This document shows, in pieces, positions 52,048-60,826 of a DNA stretch of 64,000 bases. The notes beneath the pieces are model-generated. The model made no database searches. It saw only the letters and a program-made list of their open reading frames with translations, and had not been told where the DNA came from. The stretch's first letter is position 1, and each line of letters opens with the position of its first letter. The DNA comes from Paenibacillus dendritiformis. GTDB lineage: Bacteria > Bacillota > Bacilli > Paenibacillales > Paenibacillaceae. Position numbers and translations under genes: made by a program. The stretch covers positions 6,138,501-6,202,500 of the forward strand of contig NZ_AP025344.1 of assembly GCF_021654795.1 (NCBI RefSeq), given 5' to 3'.

Positions 52048-53265
52048 TCAATGCGAGATGGCGGAATCGATGCCGGCCAGATGCTTCCGTCTGGCGGCCA
52101 GGAACAGCACGCCGAGCAGCACCATGTAGGCGCCGAACACGAACGGCACCATCGGGTTGAACCATTCGGCCAGCTTCCCGGCGAGCCAAGGGGAGATGGC
52201 GCCCCCCATAAAGCGGACGAAGCTGTAGGCAGCGGAAGCGACCGACCGTTCGACCGGCGCCGACTCCATCACGGCCGTCGTAATGAGCGTGTTGTTAATG
52301 CCGAGGAAAATACCGGACACGACGACGCAGGCAATGACGACGGACGGCGTCTTCACCCCGATCCCCATCATGAACAGGATGACGGCGAACAACGTCAGCA
52401 CGGTCATAATCGAGGCGACCGAACCGAACCGCCCATGCAGCCGGGGCGCGACAAACACCGAAGTGAACGCCAGCAGCAAGCCCCATCCGAAGAAGACGTA
52501 GCCGAGTCCGCGCTCATTCAGCTCCATCACGTACGGCGAATAGGCCATCAGCGTAAAAAATCCGAAATTGTACAGGAAGGCCACGACGCCCAGCGTCAGC
52601 AATCCGGGATAGCCCAACGCCTTGAACGGAGCCGACAGCTTGCTCGGCACCTTCGGTCTGGCCACATTGGGCATAATAAAGAGCAGGAATAAAAAAGCGA
52701 CGCCCATCAGCACGCTGACGCCGAAGAAGGGCCCGCGCCACGATATCGAGCCAAGCTCGCCGCCGAGCAGGGGACCGACGGCGATTCCGAGGCCAAGCGC
52801 GGCTTCGTAAAATATAATCGCTCGGGCCGTCCCGGACGTCGATAAGCCGACGATAGCGGACAAGGCCGTCGCGAGGAAGAGCGAGTTCCCCAGACCCCAC
52901 CCTCCGCGCAGCCACACGATCGCGTTAATCGTATGGGACATGCCCGCGCACGCGGAGAAAACAATGATAAGAAAAACGCCCGCAATCAAGGTCCACTTCG
53001 TTCCCAAGCGGCTGGACACGAACCCCGTAATCAGCATCGCAATCCCGGTCACCAGATTATAGCTGGTGAACAGGAGCGACACCTGGCTAGGCGTCGCCTC
53101 CATCTTGGCCGCAATCGCGGGCAGAATCGGATCGACGAGCCCGATCCCCATAAATGAAATCACACAGGCAAAAGCAACGACCCATACGGACAGCGGCTGG
53201 CTGAACGTACCGGCTCGCTTCTGCAACTCCTCATATTGAGTCCCCGAAGATACCAACCTCTCCAA
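52048..53265 (-). CDS. major facilitator superfamily transporter
   Basis: 405 aa, twelve helices, drug-exporter style (MGIGLVDPILPAIAAKM in helix 1, FVSSRLGTKWTLIAG as the loop 2-3 motif). It is divergent from a MarR gene with two palindromic operators between them, so it is probably an inducible efflux pump. It uses a TTG start (53265 or 53256) near GGAGG. Confidence 0.87.
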   Translation of the reverse strand: MERLVSSGTQYEELQKRAGTFSQPLSVWVVAFACVISFMGIGLVDPILPAIAAKMEATPSQVSLLFTSYNLVTGIAMLITGFVSSRLGTKWTLIAGVFLIIVFSACAGMSHTINAIVWLRGGWGLGNSLFLATALSAIVGLSTSGTARAIIFYEAALGLGIAVGPLLGGELGSISWRGPFFGVSVLMGVAFLFLLFIMPNVARPKVPSKLSAPFKALGYPGLLTLGVVAFLYNFGFFTLMAYSPYVMELNERGLGYVFFGWGLLLAFTSVFVAPRLHGRFGSVASIMTVLTLFAVILFMMGIGVKTPSVVIACVVVSGIFLGINNTLITTAVMESAPVERSVASAAYSFVRFMGGAISPWLAGKLAEWFNPMVPFVFGAYMVLLGVLFLAARRKHLAGIDSAISH

Positions 53266-53360
53266 CCTCCATCCTCATATTGAACGGACCATGCGTTCCC
53301 TGCCTGACGGCAGGCACAAAAAAGTCCGTCCTCTGCCAGGCTTTTTGTGACGGACAATCT

Positions 53361-53377
53361 AGTTGTATGATACAACT
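53361..53377. promoter_or_regulatory. MarR operator 1 (MFS/MarR intergenic)
   Basis: AGTTGTATGATACAACT, a perfect palindrome around one base. Its core TTGTATNATACAA recurs 24 bp away. Confidence 0.82.
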
Positions 53378-53386
53378 ATAATCTAC

Positions 53387-53399
53387 TTGTATTATACAA
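53387..53399. promoter_or_regulatory. MarR operator 2 (MFS/MarR intergenic)
   Basis: TTGTATTATACAA, with the same core as operator 1; the centres are 24 bp apart. Confidence 0.8.
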
Positions 53400-53516
53400 C
53401 TTCTTCGCATCCTGTCAATATCGCTCGTCGAAAACCGTGATGGGTCAAGTTGAATTGGTTGCATGAATCAAGTAAAGTAGCAGGTAGAAGCTTGCATGCG
53501 AAAGGGTGAGAAACCG

Positions 53517-53945
53517 ATGGAAGAGAAGCAGTTGGCCGAGATCTACTTTCAGCTCTCCACACTCGTTCGCCACGCCACTTCCTCTGGTATTGATAAAAAA
53601 TTGAAAATATTGGAACGATCCGCCTATCTGCTCCTTCATGAGCTGTCTACCCGCGGCCCGCTCGGCGTCAAGGCGCTGGCGGATCATTTCCGGCTCGATA
53701 TCTCCACGATCAGCCGTCAGACCGCGGGATTGGAAGCCAAGGGATATATCCGGCGCCTGCCCGATCCGGCGGATGGCCGCTCCAGTTTTTTCGAGATTAC
53801 GGAAGCGGGCATTCACGAATTTGAACGTACGAGGCGCATTCGGGTGGAACGGCTTACCCGTTTTTTGCAGGAATGGTCTCCGGAGGAGTGTCACACGCTG
53901 CACCGATTGCTCGTAAAGCTGAACCATTCCCTGCAGGATGGGTGA
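53517..53945 (+). CDS. MarR family transcriptional regulator
   Basis: 142 aa. The winged helix is at about 50-100 (LGVKALADHFRLDISTISRQTAGLEAKGYI, wing with ADGRSSFFEIT). ATG 53517 follows AAAGGGTG. Divergent from an MFS gene; the two TTGTATNATACAA palindromes mark its probable binding sites. A second MFS gene follows 50 bp downstream. Confidence 0.88.
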   Translation: MEEKQLAEIYFQLSTLVRHATSSGIDKKLKILERSAYLLLHELSTRGPLGVKALADHFRLDISTISRQTAGLEAKGYIRRLPDPADGRSSFFEITEAGIHEFERTRRIRVERLTRFLQEWSPEECHTLHRLLVKLNHSLQDG

Positions 53946-53997
53946 CAGTCCGGGGCTGACATCCTCTTGTGCTTGAACATCCATTCTCTCTCAATCC

Positions 53998-55266
53998 ATG
54001 CCGAAGGGGGTACCTGCACCCGTGAAGACGGCCAAGAACAAGCAACCCGTCATCATGATTTCTCTCATAACAGCGGTATGTCTGCTCGGGGATTCGATGC
54101 TCTATGTCGTGCTGCCGATTCGTTGGCAGGAGTTCGGGCTCTCTTCCTTGTGGGAGGTCGGCATCCTGCTGTCTGTCAATCGGCTGGTGCGGCTTCCGCT
54201 CAACCCGCTGATTGGCTGGCTCTACCGCAACATGTCCAAGCGGGCGGGCATCCTGCTCGCCGTCTTGCTTGCCTCCGTGACGACGGCATCCTACGGGTTG
54301 GCTGGGGGCTTCTGGATCCTATTTCTGATGCGTTCGGTATGGGGGGTGGCTTGGAGCTTTCTGCGGCTGGGAGGCTATTTCACGATTATCGAGCTGTCGG
54401 ACAAAACGAATCGGGGACATTTCATGGGCACCTTCAATGGATTGATCGGCCTCGGCAGCCTGGTTGGCATGCTGGCCGGCTCGTTCGCCGTCGAATGGTT
54501 CGGCATCCGAAATGTCACGCTTGCCTTCGGACTGGCCGCCTTGCTGGCCGTGCCGTTCGTGCTGAAGCATGTTGCGCCGAGCAGGACGGAATTGAATGAC
54601 AGCGCTTCCCCAATAGACGGGACACCGGCCGTCAAGCCTTGGCAGGAGCCGCTGGTCGTCTGGACGCTGATCGCCGGCCTGCTCTCCGCGATGGTGTTCC
54701 AGGGCATGTTCAATTCGACGTTAAGCCGGCTCATTCAAGTGCATGAAGCGACGTATGTGAACCTGTGGACGTTCACGATCGGCGCCGCCTCGCTGGCCGG
54801 CATCCTGCAAGCGCTGCGCTGGGGGTTGCAGCCATGGCTGTCGCCCTGGATTGGGCGCCAATACGATGCCGCCCAAGATCAGGGCCGCCTGTTCGCCGTC
54901 TTGCTGGCGTGCGTCGCCTGCTTGCTCGTCATCGTGCCCTTCCGGATGCCGTTCGCCCTCTGGCTCGTGCTGCTTCTGGGGGTGCAGCTCGGCATCACCG
55001 CCGTCAGCACGATAGTGGACGCGATGGCTTCCAATGCGTCCACGCATGCATCGAGGCTGGCCGTCATGACCAGCTATACGGTAGCGACCGACCTCGGCGC
55101 CTCGCTGGGCCCGTCCATCGCCTATACGCTGGACGACATCGTCGGCACCTCCGCCATCTACTGGTGCGCCGCCGCCGTCCTCCTTCTTCTGGCCGCCAGA
55201 TGGCTGCTGCCGTTCCGGGAGCCTGCGCGGCAAGGCCAGGCCGCGGCGCTGCACGAGCACCGGTAA
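53998..55266 (+). CDS. major facilitator superfamily transporter
   Basis: 422 aa, twelve helices (YVVLPIRWQEFGLSSLWEVG near helix 1, GWLYRNMSKRAGILLAV loop 2-3). It lies directly after the MarR gene and may be cotranscribed and controlled with it. Substrate unknown. The start is taken at the first ATG; no strong ribosome site is visible. Confidence 0.85.
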   Translation: MPKGVPAPVKTAKNKQPVIMISLITAVCLLGDSMLYVVLPIRWQEFGLSSLWEVGILLSVNRLVRLPLNPLIGWLYRNMSKRAGILLAVLLASVTTASYGLAGGFWILFLMRSVWGVAWSFLRLGGYFTIIELSDKTNRGHFMGTFNGLIGLGSLVGMLAGSFAVEWFGIRNVTLAFGLAALLAVPFVLKHVAPSRTELNDSASPIDGTPAVKPWQEPLVVWTLIAGLLSAMVFQGMFNSTLSRLIQVHEATYVNLWTFTIGAASLAGILQALRWGLQPWLSPWIGRQYDAAQDQGRLFAVLLACVACLLVIVPFRMPFALWLVLLLGVQLGITAVSTIVDAMASNASTHASRLAVMTSYTVATDLGASLGPSIAYTLDDIVGTSAIYWCAAAVLLLLAARWLLPFREPARQGQAAALHEHR

Positions 55267-55433
55267 CGGCCCGTGGTGCCCGGCCTGCCGGGCATCGATG
55301 CCCCTCACGGAAAAAAGGGATTGTCTCACAGGCACTGCAAAATGATGGAGATGACGGGTTAACAGAGAATGTGGATGCGTGAAAAACGGCGGCGCGCAAA
55401 ACCGGTGGAAGATGGATGAAGCAGTGAAATGCT

Positions 55434-55685
55434 GCGCGGATGCATCAATTTCTGCTCTTTAAGACGCTATTTGATGAAATTCCTGCAAAAGTACATGATG
55501 TTCATCGATTTTGGTCTTTTATCGATGGGATAGTCAGAAATTGATGCCGTTTTGCAGGATTCCTTGTAACGGAGTACATGTCATAAAGGAAAAGTGTATT
55601 ATTGCAGTTTTTCGGCGAGTCGAGGAGAATCAAGGGGCTGTCTCCCTGTAGAAAATTCTACTTGTGGGACACCCCCTTTTTCACA
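55434..55685. repeat. dispersed intergenic repeat, copy 3
   Basis: Same order of landmarks as copy 2: ATTCCTGCAAAAGTACAT, GATGCCGTTTTGCAGGAT, ATTATTGCAGTTTTTC, and a final GGGGCTGTCTCC/GGGACACCCCC hairpin followed by TTTTTC. It again lies between convergent genes. Confidence 0.8.
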
Positions 55686-55698
55686 TTCCGAAATGGGT

Positions 55699-56751
55699 CT
55701 AGTTATTGATCATCTGCTTCACCAGCTCGCGATTGCGCTGCTTGAACAAGTCGTTGTGCGAGGAGACCATCCCATAGCTGTTCGCATCCGGCTGAATGAA
55801 CTGCTTGGCCTTGTTCACCGCGTTGGCGGCATCCTGGAAGGCGCCCGCGATCAGATGCAGCTTCCCTTCATGGTGCAAGATATCGCCTGCCGCATACAGG
55901 CCCGGGATGGAGGACTCGCTGTTCGCATTGCCTTGGACATAGAAATTGTCCACCATCTCAATCTTCAGTTCGCTCTTTCCGAGCAGGGAGCTGTCCCGCT
56001 CATAGCCGTGATTGATAATCACTTCATCGATGGCCAGACTCGTCGTCTCTCCGGTCGCATGGTTGGTCAGTTCCACCCGTTCGATCACTTCATGATTGGC
56101 GCTGGCAATCAGCCTCGTTATCGTCGTGTTGAAATAGCATTCCACGGAGCTGTTCTTCAGTTGGGTCACCTGCGCTTCATGGCCTGACAGCTCCTCCTTG
56201 CGGTAGGTCAGGTACACCTTCTTCGCGATAGGCTCCAATTCATTGGCCCAATCGATCGCCGCGTTCCCGCCGCCCGAGATGATGACTGTCTTGTCCTTGA
56301 AATGCCGCAGCGACTTGACCGTATAGTTCAGATTCGATACCTCGAACCGTTCGGCGCCCTCGATCTCCAGCTTCTGTGGAGTAAGGATCCCTCCGCCGAT
56401 CGCGGCGATAACCGTCTTGGAATAATGCTTCCTGCCGGAAGCGGCATCAAGCACGAATAGGCCGTCTTCATTTTTGGAAATGGATATGATTTTCTCGTTC
56501 AGCACCACTTCCGGATCGAAGGTTAAGCCCTGCTTCACCATCTGCTCAATTAATTGCGCCCCGGGAACCGGCGTGACCCCGCCGACATCCCAGATCATTT
56601 TCTCCGGGTAGACATGGACCTTGCCGCCCAGGCGGGGCTGATACTCGATCAGCTTCGTCTTCATCTCCCGCAACCCGCTATAGAAAGCCGAGAACAGCCC
56701 TGCCGGGCCTCCGCCAATTATCGTCACATCAAAGCATTCGTGCTGCGTCAA
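55699..56751 (-). CDS. ferredoxin/flavodoxin-NADP+ reductase, thioredoxin-reductase-like (YumC type)
   Basis: 350 aa. The FAD site is VTIIGGGPAGLFSAFYSG at about 11-28; the NADPH site VIISGGGNAAIDWANEL at about 160; the closing GLYAAGDILHHEGKLHLIAGAFQDAANAVN is typical. There is no CxxC, so it is a reductase of the YumC group rather than thioredoxin reductase. TTG 56751, eight bases behind GGGAG, is chosen as start. It has its own Fur box and is divergent from a siderophore importer, so it may reduce iron-siderophore or supply electrons under iron limitation. Confidence 0.88.
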   Translation of the reverse strand: MTQHECFDVTIIGGGPAGLFSAFYSGLREMKTKLIEYQPRLGGKVHVYPEKMIWDVGGVTPVPGAQLIEQMVKQGLTFDPEVVLNEKIISISKNEDGLFVLDAASGRKHYSKTVIAAIGGGILTPQKLEIEGAERFEVSNLNYTVKSLRHFKDKTVIISGGGNAAIDWANELEPIAKKVYLTYRKEELSGHEAQVTQLKNSSVECYFNTTITRLIASANHEVIERVELTNHATGETTSLAIDEVIINHGYERDSSLLGKSELKIEMVDNFYVQGNANSESSIPGLYAAGDILHHEGKLHLIAGAFQDAANAVNKAKQFIQPDANSYGMVSSHNDLFKQRNRELVKQMINN

Positions 56752-56783
56752 TCCGCTCACTCCCGCATCATATTCTAATTGTA

Positions 56784-56802
56784 ATTGATTATCATTATCA
56801 AT
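56784..56802. promoter_or_regulatory. Fur box (reductase side)
   Basis: ATTGATTATCATTATCAAT, close to the 19-bp Fur consensus, about 33 bp before the reductase start. Confidence 0.85.
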
Positions 56803-56843
56803 TAGTATACATACCTTGCCTGCCCAATACAAGCGAAAAACTA

Positions 56844-56873
56844 TTGACAGTTGAAAAGGTGGCAATCTATAGT
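56844..56873 (+). promoter_or_regulatory. promoter of siderophore importer operon
   Basis: TTGACA (56844-56849), an 18-bp spacer, then TATAGT (56868-56873). The Fur box at 56890 lies just after the expected start point. Confidence 0.65.
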
Positions 56874-56889
56874 AAGATCATGTTCGATA

Positions 56890-56908
56890 CTGATAATCAT
56901 TATCAATA
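56890..56908. promoter_or_regulatory. Fur box (importer side)
   Basis: CTGATAATCATTATCAATA, containing the perfect palindrome TGATAATCATTATCA, between promoter and first gene. Confidence 0.9.
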
Positions 56909-56940
56909 ATAATTCTATTTTACTCTATGGAGGTAGCATC

Positions 56941-57729
56941 ATGGCTCGCCTATATACCGAGGCCTTAAATATTGGGTATGGTGAACGTCTTATCGTGAGA
57001 GACCTGAGCGTCACGATTCCCGACAAGAAAATTACGACTATTATCGGCTCGAACGGCTGCGGGAAATCGACCTTGCTGAAAGCGATCACCCGCATCATTT
57101 CCCATCAATCGGGCTCCGTCATTCTGGACGGCAAAAATATCGCAAGCGAGAATACGAAGCTGCTGGCGAAGAAGATGGCGATCCTGCCCCAATCGCCGGA
57201 GAGCGCAAGCGGACTGACGGTCGGAGAGCTGGTCTCCTATGGCCGCTTCCCGTACCAGAAAGGGTTCGGGCGCCTCACCAAAAAGGACCTCGACGTCATC
57301 GACTGGGCGCTGGAGGTCACCGGCACGAAGGAATTCAAGCACCGCACGGTCGACGCGCTCTCCGGCGGCCAGCGCCAACGCGTCTGGATTGCGATGGCCT
57401 TGGCGCAAGAGACGGATATTATTTTCCTCGATGAGCCGACCACCTATCTCGATATGGCGCACCAGCTCGAGGTGCTGGAGCTGCTCCAAAAACTGAACCG
57501 CGAGCAGGAGCGCACCATCGTCATGGTGCTGCATGACTTGAATCAGGCGGCCCGCTTCGCCGACTATATGATAGCGATGAAGAACGGCCGGATCGTCAAG
57601 GCCGGAGACTGCGAGGAGGTCATGCACCACGACGTGCTGAAGCAAGTGTTCCATATCGATGCCGAGATCGGCCGCGATCCGCGAACAGACAAACCGATGT
57701 GCGTCACTTATAATCTGGCCACCGTGTAA
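56941..57729 (+). CDS. iron-siderophore ABC transporter ATPase (FecE/FhuC/YusV type)
   Basis: 262 aa. Walker A GSNGCGKSTLL, signature LSGGQRQRVWIA, Walker B IIFLDEPTTYLD, H-loop VLHDLNQAARFAD. ATG 56941 is seven bases behind GGAGG. First gene of a four-gene Fur-controlled importer. Confidence 0.94.
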   Translation: MARLYTEALNIGYGERLIVRDLSVTIPDKKITTIIGSNGCGKSTLLKAITRIISHQSGSVILDGKNIASENTKLLAKKMAILPQSPESASGLTVGELVSYGRFPYQKGFGRLTKKDLDVIDWALEVTGTKEFKHRTVDALSGGQRQRVWIAMALAQETDIIFLDEPTTYLDMAHQLEVLELLQKLNREQERTIVMVLHDLNQAARFADYMIAMKNGRIVKAGDCEEVMHHDVLKQVFHIDAEIGRDPRTDKPMCVTYNLATV

Positions 57730-57747
57730 AAGAAGGAGAGCGTTACG

Positions 57748-58683
57748 ATGAAAAAAGCGATTATTCCATTTATTCTATTCTGCCTGCTGCTGGCAACCGC
57801 CTGCGGCAACGGCTCAAATAACAGCGGCAGCCCTGTATCTAAGGACGCGCAACCGGAGTCAAGCGGCTCAAGCACGATCGCGTATCAGTCGGAGGACGGC
57901 CCCGTCGAGGTGCCGGCTCATCCGGAGCGCGTGGTCGTCTTGTCCAGCTTCGCCGGCAATGTGATGGCCCTGGACGTCAATCTCGTCGGCGTGGACTCCT
58001 GGTCGAAGATGAATCCGCGATTCGAGGAGAAATTGAAGGACGTTCAGGAAGTATCCGATGAAAATCTGGAGAAAATCATCGAGCTGCAGCCCGATCTCAT
58101 CATCGGCCTGTCCACGATCAAAAATGTCGATAAGCTGAAGCAAATTGCTCCTACGGTCACCTTCACGTATGGCAAAGTGGATTATTTGACCCAGCATATC
58201 GAGATCGGCAAGCTGCTGAACAAGGAGAAGGAAGCCCGGGATTGGGTGGACGATTTCAAAAAGCGGGCGCAGCAGGCGGGCGAAGAGATTCAGGCGAAGA
58301 TCGGCAAGGATGCCACGGTCTCTGTCCTTGAGAAGTTCGACAAGCAATTGTATGTCTTCGGCGATAACTGGGGGCGCGGCACCGAGATCCTGTACCAGGC
58401 GATGCATCTGAATATGCCGGACAAGGTGAAGGAAATGGCGCTCAAGGACGGTTATTATGCCGTGTCGCTGGAAGTGCTGCCCGAATTTGCGGGCGACTAT
58501 GTCATTCTGAGCAAGAACAGCGATGCCGACAATTCATACCAGAACACGGATACGTACAAAAATATTCCTGCGGTAAAGAACAACCGGCTGTTCGAGGTCA
58601 ATGCGAAGGAATTTTATTTCAACGACCCGTTGACGCTTGATTTCCAATTGGACTTCTTCCGCAAGAGCTTCCTTGGGCAATAG
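57748..58683 (+). CDS. siderophore-binding lipoprotein
   Basis: 311 aa. Lipobox LLATACG (Cys19), a Ser/Asn-rich spacer, then a FecB/FhuD-type binding fold (VPAHPERVVVLSSFAGNVMAL, LQPDLIIGLST). It captures ferric siderophore outside the membrane, probably of hydroxamate or citrate type by likeness to YfiY/FecB; the exact ligand is unknown. Confidence 0.92.
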   Translation: MKKAIIPFILFCLLLATACGNGSNNSGSPVSKDAQPESSGSSTIAYQSEDGPVEVPAHPERVVVLSSFAGNVMALDVNLVGVDSWSKMNPRFEEKLKDVQEVSDENLEKIIELQPDLIIGLSTIKNVDKLKQIAPTVTFTYGKVDYLTQHIEIGKLLNKEKEARDWVDDFKKRAQQAGEEIQAKIGKDATVSVLEKFDKQLYVFGDNWGRGTEILYQAMHLNMPDKVKEMALKDGYYAVSLEVLPEFAGDYVILSKNSDADNSYQNTDTYKNIPAVKNNRLFEVNAKEFYFNDPLTLDFQLDFFRKSFLGQ

Positions 58684-58751
58684 TACGGAGAAAAAGGCGA
58701 TGCTCCGTGCATCTTTTACCATGAATCTATTACAGAAAAGATGAGAGAACG

Positions 58752-59762
58752 ATGATGAAGGAAACGAAACGCACTCTTCCCTTTACCTGCAAATGGCTGG
58801 CCGGATTGCTGTTCTTCGCCGCAATGTTCCTGGTCGCGATGCGGTTCGGCGCGGCCGACACGACGCTTCACGATGTCTGGCTCGCCCTGACGTCCCGCGC
58901 CGCGGATGAGCATATTGCGCTGATTCGGGAGATCCGGCTGCCGCGGGAGATCGCGGCGGTCGCCGTCGGCGGGGCCTTAGCCGTCGCCGGCGCCATAATG
59001 CAGGGCATGACGAGGAATCCGCTGGCCGATCCCGGTCTGCTCGGGCTGACGGCCGGCGCCAATGCCGCCCTGGCCATCGCCATCGCACTGTTCCCGGGAG
59101 CCGGTTACTTGGGAATGGCGGCGGCTTGCTTCCTCGGAGCGGCGGCGGGAGCCGGATTGGTATTCGGGATCGCAGCCTTGCGCAGGGGCGGCTTCTCCCC
59201 CCTGCGGATGGTGCTGGCCGGCGCGGCCGTCTCCGCGCTGCTGTACGCGATTGCCGAAGGCGTGGCCCTTTATTTCAAAATATCGAAGGATGTATCGATC
59301 TGGACCGCCGGCGGCTTGATCGGCATGTCCTGGGTGCAGCTGCAAGCGGTGGGGCCGTTCATTGCCCTCGGCATTGTGATTGCCCTGCTGCTGGCCAGAC
59401 AGCTTACCATTCTCAGCTTGAATGAGGAGGTGGCGGTCGGCCTGGGGCAGAAGACGAACCGAATCAAGGCGCTCCTGTTCACCGTCATCGTATTGCTCGC
59501 CGGGGCCTCCGTCGCACTGGTCGGCAATGTGACCTTCATCGGCCTGATGATCCCTCATATCGTCCGGGCCATCGTCGGGACCGATTACCGTTATGTGCTG
59601 CCGATGTCGGCGATCATGGGTTCATCCTTCATGCTGCTGGCCGATACGTTGGGACGAACCATTCATGCGCCGTATGAGACGCCGGTCGCCGCGATTATCG
59701 CCATCGTCGGCCTGCCCTTCTTCCTGTTCATCGTGCACAAGGGAGGGAAGGCATTCTCATGA
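58752..59762 (+). CDS. iron-siderophore ABC permease (FecCD family), subunit 1
   Basis: 336 aa, about ten helices, FecCD pattern (RLPREIAAVAVGGALAVAGA, MTRNPLADPGLLGLTAGAN, GNVTFIGLMIPHIVR). Overlaps the next permease by four bases. Two adjacent ATG codons at 58752/58755. Confidence 0.92.
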   Translation: MMKETKRTLPFTCKWLAGLLFFAAMFLVAMRFGAADTTLHDVWLALTSRAADEHIALIREIRLPREIAAVAVGGALAVAGAIMQGMTRNPLADPGLLGLTAGANAALAIAIALFPGAGYLGMAAACFLGAAAGAGLVFGIAALRRGGFSPLRMVLAGAAVSALLYAIAEGVALYFKISKDVSIWTAGGLIGMSWVQLQAVGPFIALGIVIALLLARQLTILSLNEEVAVGLGQKTNRIKALLFTVIVLLAGASVALVGNVTFIGLMIPHIVRAIVGTDYRYVLPMSAIMGSSFMLLADTLGRTIHAPYETPVAAIIAIVGLPFFLFIVHKGGKAFS

Positions 59763-60766
59763 TCGAACCTGCTCTGCGCCTTAGACAGCGCCTTATCGTA
59801 TCGGGCCTGCTGGCTCTTATTGTCATCACGATCGTTATCGGCATGGGGATGGGCTACGCCTCGCTGTCCTACGAGCGGTTGATCCCGACGATTCTGGGGC
59901 AAGGCAGCTTCAAAGAGGAGTTTGTCTTATTTTCCGTTCGTCTGCCGCGCATTCTGATCACGCTGTTGGCCGGGATGGGTCTGGCGCTGTCCGGCGCGAT
60001 ATTGCAAGGGATCACGCGCAATGATCTGGCCGATCCCGGCATCGTCGGCATCAACTCGGGCGCCGGCGTAGGTGTGGTTGTGTTCTTTTTATTCTTTCCG
60101 GTGAATGCCGGATCGTTCGTCTACTTGCTCCCGCTGGTCGCCTTCGCGGGCGCGCTGCTTACCGCCTGCTGCATCTATCTGTTCTCTTACAAGAGACAGC
60201 AGGGCTTGCAGCCGATCCGCCTCGTCCTCACCGGCGTCGGCTTCTCCATGGCGCTGTCCGGGGTCATGATCGTCCTGATCTCCTCGGCGGAGCGCGCCAA
60301 GGTCGACTTTATCGCCAAATGGCTCGCGGGGAATATATGGGGTACGGACTGGCCGTTCATCGGGGCGCTTCTCCCCTGGCTGCTGGTCCTGGTTCCGTTC
60401 ACGCTGTACAAGGCCAACCGCCTGAATGTGCTTGCGCTTAGCGAGCCTGTCGCCATCGGGCTCGGGATGCCGCTGAACAAAGAGCGGCTCGTCCTCCTGT
60501 TCGCCGCGGTCGCGCTGGCCGCTTCGGCGGTGTCTGTCACCGGCGGCATCGCCTTCATCGGCCTGATGGCGCCGCATATCGCCAAAGCGATGGTCAGCCC
60601 GCGGCATCAGCTCTTCCTCCCCGTCGCCATTCTGATGGGCGGCTGGCTGCTGCTGGTTGCCGATACAATCGGCCGCCAGCTGGCCGATCCCGACGGCATC
60701 GCCGCTGGGATTATGGTCGCCTTCATCGGCGCGCCGTATTTCATCTATTTGTTGCTGAAAAAATAA
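59759..60766 (+). CDS. iron-siderophore ABC permease (FecCD family), subunit 2
   Basis: 335 aa, FecCD pattern (RLPRILITLLAGMGLALSGA, ITRNDLADPGIVGINSGAG, GGIAFIGLMAPHIAKA). Forms a heterodimer with the preceding permease. Its start overlaps that gene (ATGA). Last gene of the operon. Confidence 0.92.
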   Translation: MIEPALRLRQRLIVSGLLALIVITIVIGMGMGYASLSYERLIPTILGQGSFKEEFVLFSVRLPRILITLLAGMGLALSGAILQGITRNDLADPGIVGINSGAGVGVVVFFLFFPVNAGSFVYLLPLVAFAGALLTACCIYLFSYKRQQGLQPIRLVLTGVGFSMALSGVMIVLISSAERAKVDFIAKWLAGNIWGTDWPFIGALLPWLLVLVPFTLYKANRLNVLALSEPVAIGLGMPLNKERLVLLFAAVALAASAVSVTGGIAFIGLMAPHIAKAMVSPRHQLFLPVAILMGGWLLLVADTIGRQLADPDGIAAGIMVAFIGAPYFIYLLLKK

Positions 60767-60780
60767 AAGGTTCAGCCCAA

Positions 60781-60812
60781 AAATCCCTTGAGTTCGGATG
60801 CTCAAGGGATTC
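60781..60812. terminator. intrinsic terminator between convergent genes
   Basis: AAATCCCTTGAG and CTCAAGGGATT form an eleven-bp stem between the importer operon and the sirtuin gene. Confidence 0.8.
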
Positions 60813-60826
60813 TCTGTGCAGTGGCG

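Noticed and set aside
53998..54599. Plus-strand 210-codon frame starting at 53967
   Set aside because: Shifted-frame shadow of the second MFS gene.
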